Positions 24,668-34,455 of a stretch of 64,000 nucleotides of DNA are shown one piece after another. The translations under genes and the position numbers were made by a program. Within the stretch, counting starts at the first letter, position 1, and every line of letters starts with the position of its first letter. Below the pieces are notes generated by a model. The model was given only the letters and a program-made list of their open reading frames with translations, made no database searches and was not told the DNA's origin. The stretch is from Sinorhizobium psoraleae. GTDB taxonomy: Bacteria; Pseudomonadota; Alphaproteobacteria; Rhizobiales; Rhizobiaceae. The DNA lies in NCBI RefSeq assembly GCF_013283645.1, contig NZ_JABEKV010000010.1:1-64000 (forward strand), in the 5' to 3' direction.

Positions 24668-25599
24668 TGTGCTTATTGCACGAGAAGTTCCTGCGGAACC
24701 GCTGAAGGACGGTGAGCTGCGTCTGCGCCATACGGTCGTCGGCTTCAACTACCTCGACGTCTATCTCCGCAAGGGCGTCTACGGAGTTCCGCTGCCATGT
24801 GTGCTCGGCATCGAGGCCACCGGCCGGGTGATCGAACTCGGGAAAGGGGTCAGGGGTCTCAAAGTCGGCGATCGGATCGCCTATACGAACGAGCTTGGAG
24901 CTTATGCGACGGAGCGCACTCTGGACGCCAGCCGGGCCATTGCCCTGCCGGATGATGTCTCCGACGAGGACGCCGCCGCCTTGCTCTTCAAGGGGCAGAC
25001 GGCACACATGCTGCTGAGGAGGGTCTACAAGGTCGGCAAGGGCGACACGATCCTCGTTCATGCCGCGGCCGGGGGTGTCGGGCTTGTCCTCGTCCGGTGG
25101 GCCAAGGCTTTGGGTGCGGCCGTCATCGGCACCGTCGGTTCGAAGGACAAGGTCGTGCTGGCGAGAAGCAACGGTTGCGATCATGTTGCGGTTCTCGGCC
25201 AGGACGATGTAGCGTCTTTCCTGCGTGAGGTCACCGGGGGGGGCTGGCGTGCAGGCCGTGTACGACTCGATTGGCCGCGACACCTTCGAGGGCAGCATGA
25301 GGAGCCTGGCTCCGTTCGGCGTGATGGTATCCTATGGCCAGGCGTCAGGCGAAATCGACCCCATCGAACCGCGGCCTCTCAGCCGGTATGGTTCGCCGCT
25401 CTTCACCCGCGCGAATGTCGACTGGCACATTGCGGACACGCCCACCTATCATAACTCGGCAGCCGAGGTGTTCGATCTTATCCGCTCCGGGATACTGGTT
25501 GCCAATATTGGCCAACGGCTCCCGCTTACATCCGTGGCCGAGGCGCATCGCCAAGCCGAAACCCGCGCGACAAGGGGATCGACCCTCCTGATCGTGTAG
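24627..25599 (+). pseudogene. qor: quinone oxidoreductase (zinc-free MDR family) with a frameshift at a G8 tract
   Basis: The N-terminal frame (MPTIIEMSRLGEPDVLIARE, VGFNYLDVYLRKGVY, VLGIEATGRV, VHAAAGGVGLVLVRWAKALG) and the C-terminal frame (GAGVQAVYDSIGRDTFEGSM, VSYGQASGEIDPIEPRPLSR, IGQRLPLTSVAEAHRQAETR) together make a full quinone oxidoreductase of about 323 residues. They are joined by one extra G in GGGGGGGG (25236-25243); seven G would restore the frame (REVTGGAGVQAV). Either the gene is inactivated, phase-variable, or the tract is misread. Confidence 0.85.
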
Positions 25600-25650
25600 C
25601 AGGTTCGCGGTACCGCGCCGTGCGTCTGACAAGCCTCGCGGCGCGGTCAT

Positions 25651-25720
25651 TGCTACTTGCATGTTTCCTTAAATCGTAACTGATTCAGAGACAAAAACAT
25701 GCAGCAATTCAAAGTGCTAT
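25651..25720. repeat. RIME-like palindromic element
   Basis: GCATGTTTCCTTAAATCG begins at 25659 and the far arm ends AAAACATGC (to 25702), followed by AGCAATTCAAAG (25703-25714). It is the same family as 17799-17848, in the opposite orientation. It separates the convergent qor and AsmA genes. Confidence 0.7.
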
Positions 25721-25737
25721 GGCGATCCGATGGTTCA

Positions 25738-28700
25738 CTACTGGAGAAGCTGGTTGAACAGTTTTTCGAAGGCGCCGGTTTCTTGATCAGGCTGTCCCGC
25801 GACAGGCGCCGATTGCTCAGCCGCAACGGTTGGTGTGCCGGGCTCCTCGGCGACTTGCGGGGTGGGCGGTGCCTCGCCGCTCTCCGGCATACTGCCGCCG
25901 ATGATCTCCTCGATGGAAAGCTGGTTCCCTTCTCCTTTCAACGTCTTGTCTATGGCGCCGCCGACGATGTCGCGGACCGATCCACCCGTTCCTCCTCCTG
26001 AGAGCAGATCGTCGATCCGCAGCTTGTCGGTCGGCAGTCCGAACTTCTTCAGCGTCGCCAAGGCAGCGCCGGGATTCTTCAACAGCCCGGACAGATCGGG
26101 GTATATGCGCGGCTTGGCAAAAGGTCCTTCGACGATGACCGGAACGCCGATGCCGTCGGTTGAGATGCCTGCTCCCTGTCCCTCCAGAGACGCGACCATC
26201 CGCGGATCGAGGCGAAACTTCAAACGCCCATCTGGAATGTTCGCCTCGCCGCTGCCGCTCATGCGGATGAGCGGGCCGATAAGCTTGATGTCCTCGGTTC
26301 GCGCAACGCCGCTCTCAATGGCAAACGAAGCGCCAAGTTCGGTGAACCCGGTCGCTTTGCTTTCGTCCTGCTTGAAGCCCGACGACATCAATCCGACGAG
26401 ATTGTTGTAGGCGTCGGCGACGTCGATACCGCGAATGGCCCCGTCGGAAAAGCGGACATTCGCCGTGCCCTGAAGCGATTGCGTCAGCGCTCGGGTCGTG
26501 CCGCCGGCACCCGTAACGTCGATCTGGGACTGTAACACGCCCTCGAGATTTCTGAAGTTCGCCATGTCGGTCAGAAGCGGCGCAGCCGAAGCTCTCGAGG
26601 TCGAGGCCTGCAACGCAATGGCAGGTTCGCCCCCCGAGCCGTCGGCCTTCAGATTCGCAGCAACATGGCCGCCATAGAATGGGCTTTCAGGAAGTTTGAG
26701 ATTTGCCACTCCATCGGCGATGACCAGGGTGGTTGCAACCGGTCCGGCAAAGACGCGGCCGTATCCGAGTTTTTTTGCGTTTACCTGGATCGATGCCTCG
26801 ATCGACCGAAGCGACGAGAGATCCAGCGGAACGTCCGGGGCGGGTCTGCCTTCCTTCGCTTTCGGTTCCGCCGCGGGGGAGCGCGCGCCGGCAAGGCGTG
26901 CGAAATCCAACTCCGCGAAGTTGAGTGCGCTCGATATCTTGAGTGGTGTCGTGAATTGGACGGAGCCGTTCCCGGTCCCCTCGACACCGTTGACAGACAG
27001 CATGGCGTGTTCGAAAGAAATGCCCGTTGCGCCGGCACTGACATCGCCGCTGAACGCAAGCTGGTCGATGCTGCCCGCGCCGCTCTGTCCAAGCCAGGCG
27101 AGGAATGCGCGGAGGTTGGCCGTCGAAAAATTCACCTTCCCGGCATAGTCACCCGGAAACGCTGCCTTACCATCAAGGGCGAGAGCCGCGTCCGGCATGC
27201 GCAGATCAAGCTTGAAGGGTATGTCCGCCGTCCCGGGCTTTCCGCCTAGAAGCAGATCACGTACCGGCACTCGCAAATCAACATCGACAGGTTTGCCGCG
27301 CCACGCCAGATTGGCCGACACGCGCACCGGCTTTGCGAGGTTCTCGATCCTGACGGCAAGTTTCTTGGCGGTCACCTCGCGCATCGACTGATCAGCGGCG
27401 CCGGGGACGACAAAGGTCGCGTTGCGCAGGCCGATGCTACCGGTCATGTTGATTGTTTTTTTCAGGGCGTCGCCGGTGAGGCCGCGAAAAGCAAAGCCGG
27501 TATCGATCGTCACCGCCCCAGACAGGGGAGCCGATTGCCCGGCCAAGCTTGCCAGTTTGTCGATATCGAGCCCCTTGCTGGATACACGGCCCTGGAAAGT
27601 CGGCTCATCACCGCGGACGTCGGCGGTGACATCCGCCGCGACGCTGCCGGCATCGATGCCGAGGTGCTCAAGTTGCGCTGTAAGCTGTCCGTCTTTCAGC
27701 GTTGCCGCGAAGGCGACGTCCGACGCCGAGGCATCGCCAACGGCCAGATCACTTACACTCACGCTGACATCGGCGTCGAAACCCGCCAGGAGCTGCAAGC
27801 CCGCTGCCGCGGGCTTTTCCGATTGTGCTTTCGACTGCTGCGACGAAGCAGACGTCGCCTCGACGAACGCGCTCAAGTCCAGCCGATCGGCAACGAGGTC
27901 GGCGAGAAACCGAGGACGGTCGCCAGGTATAAAGAGCGCGTCCAGCCCAAGCACCTGTTCGCCGACGCTGAATTTGCCTCCACGGATCTGGTAACTGCCG
28001 TTGGCATTGAGGGCCGCTTGCCCCGTTGCCTCGAACTCGGAGAGGCCGGGGGCGGGCGCCGGATCTGCTTCGAAAGAGAGGCTCAGATCGGCGGGCTGGC
28101 GTTCAAGCAAGGGGCGCAGAGAAGAGATGGCGAGCGTGACCTGATAGCGTCGTTCCTCGATCTTGGCGCTGGCGGAAAGCGATAGCTCGCCGTCGATGTC
28201 GGGAACGGCGAGCGAAAGGTCGACATCGGTGATGGTCTGCTTCGAACCGGCGCCGTCTTCCTGGTTCAATGTGCCGCCGACGATCGAGACCGAGTCGATT
28301 GCGCTTCGCTCCAGGAAGGTGACGAGGGCTGAAAGCGGATCGCCTGGCTTGGCCTGGTTCTCGCCTGCGGCGCGTGTGGTCGATGTATCATCCGCCTTTT
28401 CGTGAAGCATGATGACTGGCCGAGCGACCTTGATCTCTTTGATGTGCAAGCGATTCGACCAGAGGGACGACAGCGTCACAGAGCCCGCGAGTTCTCCAAT
28501 TTCGGCCGTGACACCCTCCGCTTCGGCGGAGAGCCCGACATCTTCCGCCACCACCGCGAGGTGGGGGAAGACGGAAAGTTGGACAGGGCCATTTAGCGCT
28601 ATTGAACTGCCCGTCGCGGCCGAGAGTTGGCGGCCGAGTTCGGCGCGCATCCAATCGCTCGAAACGAGAGTAGGCAAAACAACGAGAGAAGAGGCAGCAA

Positions 28701-28740
28701 GCGCACCGAGCGCCAGAAGGCAAAGCAAGAAACGCTTCAT
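25738..28740 (-). CDS. AsmA-family protein
   Basis: A 1000-residue envelope protein. One N-terminal membrane anchor (MKRFLLCLLALGALAASSLV) is followed by the AsmA-N pattern (SDWMRAELGRQLSAATGSSI, LNGPVQLSVFPHLAVVAEDV). A long beta-rich repetitive region follows, and then the AsmA C-terminal domain (LTQSLQGTANVRFSDGAIRG, IDVADAYNNL, GEANIPDGRLKFRLDPRM). The tail (about 930-1000) is Pro/Glu/Ala-rich. AsmA-like proteins bridge the envelope and affect lipid transport and outer-membrane assembly. Start 28740 is supported by GGGGAGA upstream. It sits beside the exopolysaccharide cluster on the same strand, 130 bases downstream. Confidence 0.9.
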   Translation of the reverse strand: MKRFLLCLLALGALAASSLVVLPTLVSSDWMRAELGRQLSAATGSSIALNGPVQLSVFPHLAVVAEDVGLSAEAEGVTAEIGELAGSVTLSSLWSNRLHIKEIKVARPVIMLHEKADDTSTTRAAGENQAKPGDPLSALVTFLERSAIDSVSIVGGTLNQEDGAGSKQTITDVDLSLAVPDIDGELSLSASAKIEERRYQVTLAISSLRPLLERQPADLSLSFEADPAPAPGLSEFEATGQAALNANGSYQIRGGKFSVGEQVLGLDALFIPGDRPRFLADLVADRLDLSAFVEATSASSQQSKAQSEKPAAAGLQLLAGFDADVSVSVSDLAVGDASASDVAFAATLKDGQLTAQLEHLGIDAGSVAADVTADVRGDEPTFQGRVSSKGLDIDKLASLAGQSAPLSGAVTIDTGFAFRGLTGDALKKTINMTGSIGLRNATFVVPGAADQSMREVTAKKLAVRIENLAKPVRVSANLAWRGKPVDVDLRVPVRDLLLGGKPGTADIPFKLDLRMPDAALALDGKAAFPGDYAGKVNFSTANLRAFLAWLGQSGAGSIDQLAFSGDVSAGATGISFEHAMLSVNGVEGTGNGSVQFTTPLKISSALNFAELDFARLAGARSPAAEPKAKEGRPAPDVPLDLSSLRSIEASIQVNAKKLGYGRVFAGPVATTLVIADGVANLKLPESPFYGGHVAANLKADGSGGEPAIALQASTSRASAAPLLTDMANFRNLEGVLQSQIDVTGAGGTTRALTQSLQGTANVRFSDGAIRGIDVADAYNNLVGLMSSGFKQDESKATGFTELGASFAIESGVARTEDIKLIGPLIRMSGSGEANIPDGRLKFRLDPRMVASLEGQGAGISTDGIGVPVIVEGPFAKPRIYPDLSGLLKNPGAALATLKKFGLPTDKLRIDDLLSGGGTGGSVRDIVGGAIDKTLKGEGNQLSIEEIIGGSMPESGEAPPTPQVAEEPGTPTVAAEQSAPVAGQPDQETGAFEKLFNQLLQ

Positions 28741-28869
28741 GTGTCTCCCCGTTGCGAAAGCGACTGATTCGTTATCGTTTTCCAGGACGACCACTTTTGC
28801 AACTCCTGCGAGACTTTCGCCGGTCGCGCCAAAGGGAGGGATGACCGCGCTGGCAAATCTTTGGTGGAT

Positions 28870-29802
28870 TTAGATCGCGCGGGCCATACGGCCCTCGAGT
28901 TCCTCCAGGCGACGGACGAAGCCGGGATTGGCCGGCTGGAGCGCCACGGCATCGGCGAGCATGTCGCGCGCCGTCGCCAGCTCGCCATCGCGGATGTGAC
29001 GGTTGGCCCGGTGGTAAAGGAAGTTGACGCGTTCGACGGGCGAGAAGGCGTCGCCGAAGCGGGCGTGGAACCGGTCGGCCCAGGCTGGATGGCGGGCGAT
29101 CGCCGTTACGGCGATCTGATAAGGGCGCATGGGCGCATTGACCCGGACTGCGCGAGCCAGTGCTCTCAAGGCCGTGCGGTTGTCGGCTCGGCACGCCTCG
29201 ATGAGCGAAAGTGCACGTGCCGTTCCGGTGAAGGCCCGAACCGTACCGTGCCCGGTCATATGGACCGGCACAAGGCGTGTTTCCGCCTGCAGCGCGGCGA
29301 TCCGTTCCGCGTGCCGGCGATCTATGGCGTGGAAAGGATCGAAGAAGAGATAGCCCCGACCGGCCACATGGTCTGGCGCGATTCCCATGTTCGTGTGCAG
29401 GTCGGGCGCAAAGTGACGCGTGAAGCGGCTATCGAACGGCACGGCTTTCGGATCTATGGAGACTTGCGGGCAAAAGGCGATGGCGACGGTCGCCTCGAAG
29501 CGGCGGCGGTAACGCAGCGCGGCGTAGCCGCCCTGCGAATGCCCGTAGAGAATTCGCTCCGGCGCCGCGTGGAGGATTGGGGCTGCCGCCGCGACAGCCT
29601 TGACCACGCTTGCCGCCGGAAACCAGTTCGGCCGTCGGCTGATGAAGCCCAGCGCCGCGATGTCTGCTTTCTCGCAGAAACGCTGCCCCCAGAAGCGGCT
29701 GCCGTTTGCCTGCATTTCCATCTCGTTGAAGGTGACGAGAAGGTAAGGCGACGATCCCGGGTGATGGATCACTTCCAGGTTCTCGTCTGAATAAATGAGC
29801 AT
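28870..29802 (-). CDS. alpha/beta-hydrolase-like protein at the end of the wge operon
   Basis: A 310-residue protein with an alpha/beta-hydrolase core: LLVTFNEMEMQ strand region, nucleophile elbow LYGHSQGGYAAL (Ser89) and a later MTGHGTV with a candidate His. The C-terminal 80 residues (RANRHIRDGELATARDMLAD, AVALQPANPG) look like a tetratricopeptide repeat. Similar proteins occur in rhizobial polysaccharide loci and may act as esterases or in acyl transfer. By position it could correspond to WgeH of the S. meliloti cluster, but that match was not verified. GGAG lies seven bases before ATG 29802. Confidence 0.65.
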   Translation of the reverse strand: MLIYSDENLEVIHHPGSSPYLLVTFNEMEMQANGSRFWGQRFCEKADIAALGFISRRPNWFPAASVVKAVAAAAPILHAAPERILYGHSQGGYAALRYRRRFEATVAIAFCPQVSIDPKAVPFDSRFTRHFAPDLHTNMGIAPDHVAGRGYLFFDPFHAIDRRHAERIAALQAETRLVPVHMTGHGTVRAFTGTARALSLIEACRADNRTALRALARAVRVNAPMRPYQIAVTAIARHPAWADRFHARFGDAFSPVERVNFLYHRANRHIRDGELATARDMLADAVALQPANPGFVRRLEELEGRMARAI

Positions 29803-29878
29803 GGAGAAACTCCGGGAACGGACGGACGCCGACATCAGTTGTTTGCGCTTCGCGAGGTCAGGGCCCCGCGACTGTTCG

Positions 29879-29909
29879 GAGCGGTCCTGCCTTGACCAGC
29901 GGACCGCTC
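29879..29909. repeat. 9-bp inverted repeat between galU and the hydrolase gene
   Basis: GAGCGGTCC (29879-29887) and GGACCGCTC (29901-29909) form a hairpin with a 13-base loop in the 118-base gap. No T-run follows on the minus strand, so it is more likely an RNA processing or attenuation hairpin than a full terminator. Confidence 0.5.
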
Positions 29910-29920
29910 TCCGACGCCAT

Positions 29921-30805
29921 TCACGCCACTGCGCGCTGTGTTGCCGATAGGCTCTCTATTTCGATGCCGATCTGCGGCTCCAGGTCGGCTCGAGCCATGG
30001 CCATGCGCAGGTTTGCGTTCACGAAGCCCGCCGGCGTGCCGCAGTCAAAGGTGCGGCCGCCAAACTCGAACGGCCGAATTTCCTGGTCTCCCATGAGTGC
30101 GATCATGGCATCCGTCAGTTGGATTTCGCCGCCCGCCCCGGGCGCCTGGCGCTCAAGAAGCTCGAAAGTCTCCGGTTGGAGGATGTAGCGCCCGGAGATG
30201 AAGAGGTTGCTGGGGGCGGTGCCCGGTGCCGGCTTTTCGACCAGGCCAGTCACGAGGGGACCGCCGGCCGCGGGTTCCAGCGAGACGATGCCGAATTTAT
30301 GCGCGTCTTCGGGCGCGCACTGCTCCACGGCGATAACGTTTCCGCCATGGCGTTCGTAGAGTGCCACCATGGACTTGAGGCAGGGCTCCTCGGAAATCAT
30401 CAGCATGTCGGGAAGAAGGACGGCAAAGGGCTCGTCGCCAACGATGTGTCGGGCGGTCCATACGGCATGGCCGAGGCCTCGCGCCTGCTGTTGGCGCACG
30501 AAGGATATGGTACCGGCACCAGGGGTGTTTTGCGCAATCCTGTCCGCCAGCGGATGCTTGCCGGCATTGCGCAGGCAGACGTCGAGTTCGAACGCATGGT
30601 CGAAATGATCCTCGATTGCGCCCTTCATTCGGCCGGTGACGATGATCACGTGCTCGATACCCGACGCGAAGGCCTCTTCGACGATGTAGTCCAGCACCGG
30701 CCTGTCGACGATCGTCAGCAATTCCTTCGGGACGCTCTTCGTCGCCGGAAGCATCCGTGTGCCGAGACCGGCGGCGGGTATTATGGCTTTGCGGACCTTT
30801 TGCAT
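29921..30805 (-). CDS. galU: UTP-glucose-1-phosphate uridylyltransferase (GalU/ExoN type)
   Basis: A 294-residue nucleotidyltransferase making UDP-glucose from UTP and glucose-1-phosphate. The N-terminal signature AAGLGTRMLPATKSVPKEL lies at 11-29. LLPDMLMI holds the metal/substrate Asp, and EKPAPGTAPSNLFISGRYIL and GGEIQLTDA match GalU. Family length is about 295-300. It supplies UDP-glucose, and UDP-galactose after epimerisation, for galactoglucan. It sits 52 bases after wgeG on the same strand. Start 30805 fits the family start MQKVRKAIIP. Confidence 0.92.
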   Translation of the reverse strand: MQKVRKAIIPAAGLGTRMLPATKSVPKELLTIVDRPVLDYIVEEAFASGIEHVIIVTGRMKGAIEDHFDHAFELDVCLRNAGKHPLADRIAQNTPGAGTISFVRQQQARGLGHAVWTARHIVGDEPFAVLLPDMLMISEEPCLKSMVALYERHGGNVIAVEQCAPEDAHKFGIVSLEPAAGGPLVTGLVEKPAPGTAPSNLFISGRYILQPETFELLERQAPGAGGEIQLTDAMIALMGDQEIRPFEFGGRTFDCGTPAGFVNANLRMAMARADLEPQIGIEIESLSATQRAVA

Positions 30806-30857
30806 GTGGTTTGTTCTCCGATTCATGCGACCTTGCGAGCGGGATTGTCGGTGTCGA

Positions 30858-32225
30858 TCAGCTTGTGAGTGACGCCGTATCGACATTGTGGTGGCTGTTG
30901 GTGCGGCGCTGGACGTCCAGGATAGGATCGGAAAGCCCGGCACCTGCTTGGCTCTCCTTTTCCGAAAGCAGGCGGCGGTAGAGCGAGGCATGTTCGCGAG
31001 CGGAGTCGATGTGGCTGGTCGGCCGCCGCATGGTTGCCCGCAGCCGATCCCAGGCCTGCGGTTCACTCAGAACTTCGGTGATCCGATCTGCGAGATCCTG
31101 GGCGCTGCCGACGCGGAAATGCAGACCGTCCGTCCCATCCTCAATCTTCTCGGCCATGCCGCCAATATCCGAACAGATGATCGGCCTGCGGTGGTGCAAG
31201 GCTTCCTGGATGACCACCGGCGAGTTTTCCCACCAGATGGACGGCAGCATCACCCAGTCGGCCGAGCGGATCAGCCGCGGCATGTCCCCGTTTTGATAGG
31301 CACCATAGAAGCGCACGCGACGGCCGGCCTCGTCGATCAGCTTCTTCACACGGTCCTGGAAATCTGCGGGCTGCCGTTCGAGGTTGCCGCCGAAGATCAT
31401 CAGGCAGGAGTCCTCGCCCCAGATGTCCTGGGGCACACGTGACACCGCGTCGATCAGAACGTCGACGCCCTTGAAGGGCGTCATCTGGCCGAAATAGGCG
31501 AAGCGATTGCGCCGTGCGCCGCTGGCGGGCAGATCGCGCGCGGCTGCGGATTCCTTCATCACTATGCCGTTCTCGATCACGGAGAGCTTCTCCGCCTCTA
31601 TTCCCCATTCGACATATCGAGTCGCGAGGAACATGCTGGGAGAGACGAAGGCGTCGGCAAGGCCGAGCATCCCGCGCACGAACTGTTCCCGCTTCAGGAA
31701 ACGTGAGACGGGGATTTCGGGAAAGCATCCATGGCAACTGATTGGGGAAGCCTTGTTGCAGAGTTGGCCCGACGGCCGTTTCACCATCTGCCCGTGGTTG
31801 TGGCAGATCGACAAGTATTCGTGGAAGGTGACCACGATGACAGCGCGCGGCAGCGCCTCGCGGAGGCCATAAAGGGCCTCCAGCCCCATGCCGATCACAT
31901 GGTGGAAGTGAACCACGTGCGGCCTGAGGTCACCGACGAAGCGCAACAGGTCGCGGCGGATGGTCTCCGTATCGCCGTTGGACAGGAAGAAGTGGTCGTA
32001 GTCGTCGGCGTGGAAGAGAACTTCGTCCACGGCCAGACGAAGACTCATGAGCGCCGAGGCACCGTGACGCGGAACGGGATGGCCGACCCTGGCCAGATAG
32101 ATCGATTCGATGCCAGGCAAGGCATTCAGCCCCTTGTGGAGGCTATGTGACGCGATCTCCGCCCCACCCAGCGACGTCGCCGGATGACCATGCGAGACGA
32201 CAAGGACCCGGAGTTGCTCGCTCAT
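30858..32225 (-). CDS. wgeG: GT4-family glycosyltransferase, galactoglucan synthesis
   Basis: A 455-residue GT-B glycosyltransferase of family GT4. The N-terminal domain opens RVLVVSHGHPATSLGGAEIA and has DLRPHVVHFHHVIGMG. The C-terminal donor domain has FGQMTPFKGVDVLIDAV and WENSPVVIQEALHHRRPIIC, with the E-x7-E motif. It is paralogous to WgeD (PSIWWEN motif shared, as is the Cys-rich CHGCFPEIP / CHACFKDIP block). Position seven of the wge run corresponds to ExpE7 in S. meliloti. ATG 32225 overlaps the wgeF stop (ATGA). Confidence 0.87.
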   Translation of the reverse strand: MSEQLRVLVVSHGHPATSLGGAEIASHSLHKGLNALPGIESIYLARVGHPVPRHGASALMSLRLAVDEVLFHADDYDHFFLSNGDTETIRRDLLRFVGDLRPHVVHFHHVIGMGLEALYGLREALPRAVIVVTFHEYLSICHNHGQMVKRPSGQLCNKASPISCHGCFPEIPVSRFLKREQFVRGMLGLADAFVSPSMFLATRYVEWGIEAEKLSVIENGIVMKESAAARDLPASGARRNRFAYFGQMTPFKGVDVLIDAVSRVPQDIWGEDSCLMIFGGNLERQPADFQDRVKKLIDEAGRRVRFYGAYQNGDMPRLIRSADWVMLPSIWWENSPVVIQEALHHRRPIICSDIGGMAEKIEDGTDGLHFRVGSAQDLADRITEVLSEPQAWDRLRATMRRPTSHIDSAREHASLYRRLLSEKESQAGAGLSDPILDVQRRTNSHHNVDTASLTS

Positions 32226-34444
32226 GCGGAAACCCTCTCGGTGGGAAGTTCTTCGCCCATCAGGGCGGGAGCCCAACGGGCACGGAATATTGCTTGATCT
32301 ATCCGCTCGATAAGAACGGCCATTGCGGCTTCGCCGACGCCGGCCACCTCGTCGGAGCCCAGCATCTGCACCGATGGCAGCCAGTAGGACTCGATCCCGG
32401 CGCGGCTGAGCCTCAGTCCCAGATCCATCCCCTTCTGCTGGGAGCCGAGATAACTGGCGGAAAAGCCGCCGGCGCGCAGAAGAGCCTCGCGGGGGGCGAT
32501 GCAGCACTCAAGGGAAGCCGCTGCAACACGGGTCGTCTTCAGCCCGGTCACAGCGCTCAGCGGATAGCCGGCATAACGGCCGAAGAGCGGATCTTCGGAA
32601 TGGCCGTCCGACCAGCTGCCGGCCCAGCGAACCGAGTGGTCCTCATAGGCAAGGGTAGGGGAGATGATGCTCCCCTTCAAAGCCTCATGGGCGGCGGCGA
32701 GCTTGCCGTACCAGCCCGTCCTGTGCGGCAGCAACGAGCCGGCAAGCAGGACCACTGTCTCGCTTGCAAGCGCTCGCACACCCACTTCCAGGAGGTCGTA
32801 GATATCGCCTGCTTTCTCGGCTGATATCAGCCTGAGCGGCAGGCGATAGAATTGCGCGACTTGCCTGATGCGGGCGGCCTGTCGTCTGAAGCGCTCGGCT
32901 GGCACGACAAGCGCGATCGGCGCGCGCTGCGTTTCGGGGTCGAGCGCAAGGAGCCCGAGGAAGGGCGCAATGTCTGCGTCCTCAGCCTCGCCGGCGGCGA
33001 TCACGATCGGCGGCCCGACCGCCTCATTAAATCCGCCGGCATCGACGATTGCGCCAACGGTCGGCGAGGGGCTCTCCGATGCGCTGAGGAATGGCACGAT
33101 CTGGCGGTCGATGAGATCCGAGAGTGCCCAGTCTGCGGGGTCAATGGACCGGATTTGGCGCAGGGCGGCCATGCGTGCCGGGACTCTCGCAGGCGTCAGC
33201 GGCATGAATGCGCGGCGGGAATCCTTGAGCGTCAGTTCCAGATGGAGCGGCGCTGCAGCGTCTCCGCCCAAGCTGTTGGCATAGACAATGAAGCCGTGAG
33301 AATGGCTGTCGCCCTCGAGCGCACTTTTGAACATCGGCTCGTCGGTGAATGCGTCCGTCACATCGGAGCGATCGAGCCGGGTCCAGCAATCATCGAGCCG
33401 CGCTTCGGCGCGCCCACGGCGCAGCTTGACGCTCTGAACATGACCGTCCGCGTCGAGCATCCACCCCGTCATCAGGAAACCGCCGCCGTTCTCCTGAAAG
33501 AGAGTGTCTATTCCCAGCCGCACGGGAAGGGGGAGGGTCGAGATCGTCTCTCTGCCGTCGAAGCTGTTCGCAGCCGCGCGCAGGCGCAGCAGCACCTGGG
33601 GCGAGCTATGGGTCTGGAGCAACACGGCGCGCATGTGACCAGGCGTTTCCGCGGGCCCAGCGATGAGCCTGCGCTCGTGAACTGCCGCATATCGCCAGGC
33701 TCCGCGCCCGCGATAAACCAGCCCCTCGATGTCACGCGCCCTGAGCGTCTCGTTTGCGGGCAGCAGGCCGACAAAGCCGCCGGCCCCATCCGGAACGTCC
33801 TGGCGCGGAAAAGTCGCGATCCCGCAATCGGTGGCCATGGGCTTTTCGCCACTCACAACCGCCCGGCAGACGCCAGCCGCGATGTCCCGGCCCCAACCTT
33901 TTAGGAAAATCGCTCCGTCCTCGCTCTCGCCGAGGAGCTCGATGAATCCATCGCCCCTGTGCGCGGCCTTCAGCAGCGTGATCATGGCTGAGAGCCTGCG
34001 GCGCCCGACAGGCCCCTTCATCATGAGGTCCAGTAACGAATCCAATATGTCGGACAGTTGGGGGCCGGCAGCCTCTGCCACGATCGCGGCGACGTCGCTG
34101 ACCGAGATTGGACGAGGCGTGAAAACGTACCGCCTCCCAGTCCCCTCCTGTCCGAAGCGAACGGTCGTGAGCGGACGTTCGGTGCCGTCTAGGGTTAGCA
34201 GCGCCGCGAAGCCGTGGGACGCCGAAGCCGCGGGTGTCGCCAAGGGCCAGCCAATGACGGAGGCGGTCAAGCTGGCGGCGGGATCGTCATTGAGTTCCGC
34301 CGTGAGCTGGCCGGCCATGGATCCGCCGGCGCCGACGATCAGCAGGCAAGACTCGTCTATGGGACAGGCGACAACTCTTCCGGCCCGCATGATCCTGCCG
34401 CCAGGCGGCGATGTCAGCTTGAGGCTCTGCTCCGTTCCGACCAT
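32222..34444 (-). CDS. wgeF: large WgeB-related protein with a degenerate GT-A domain
   Basis: A 740-residue protein. The central part (LPLPVRLGIDTLFQENGGGF, LMTGWMLDADGHVQSVKLRR) resembles the matching region of WgeB, and the C-terminal 220 residues follow the GT2 layout. Where WgeB has LNSDVVPSAPGW, WgeF has LAGSLLPHRTGW (about residue 567), so the metal-binding acidic motif is missing; a downstream GMDLGLRLSRAGIESYW block is kept. It may therefore be a non-catalytic or carbohydrate-binding partner. The start at 34444 has GAGGGG eight bases upstream; ATG 34450 is possible. Corresponds by order to ExpE6. Confidence 0.78.
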   Translation of the reverse strand: MVGTEQSLKLTSPPGGRIMRAGRVVACPIDESCLLIVGAGGSMAGQLTAELNDDPAASLTASVIGWPLATPAASASHGFAALLTLDGTERPLTTVRFGQEGTGRRYVFTPRPISVSDVAAIVAEAAGPQLSDILDSLLDLMMKGPVGRRRLSAMITLLKAAHRGDGFIELLGESEDGAIFLKGWGRDIAAGVCRAVVSGEKPMATDCGIATFPRQDVPDGAGGFVGLLPANETLRARDIEGLVYRGRGAWRYAAVHERRLIAGPAETPGHMRAVLLQTHSSPQVLLRLRAAANSFDGRETISTLPLPVRLGIDTLFQENGGGFLMTGWMLDADGHVQSVKLRRGRAEARLDDCWTRLDRSDVTDAFTDEPMFKSALEGDSHSHGFIVYANSLGGDAAAPLHLELTLKDSRRAFMPLTPARVPARMAALRQIRSIDPADWALSDLIDRQIVPFLSASESPSPTVGAIVDAGGFNEAVGPPIVIAAGEAEDADIAPFLGLLALDPETQRAPIALVVPAERFRRQAARIRQVAQFYRLPLRLISAEKAGDIYDLLEVGVRALASETVVLLAGSLLPHRTGWYGKLAAAHEALKGSIISPTLAYEDHSVRWAGSWSDGHSEDPLFGRYAGYPLSAVTGLKTTRVAAASLECCIAPREALLRAGGFSASYLGSQQKGMDLGLRLSRAGIESYWLPSVQMLGSDEVAGVGEAAMAVLIERIDQAIFRARWAPALMGEELPTERVSA

Positions 34445-34455
34445 GCGCATGCCCC

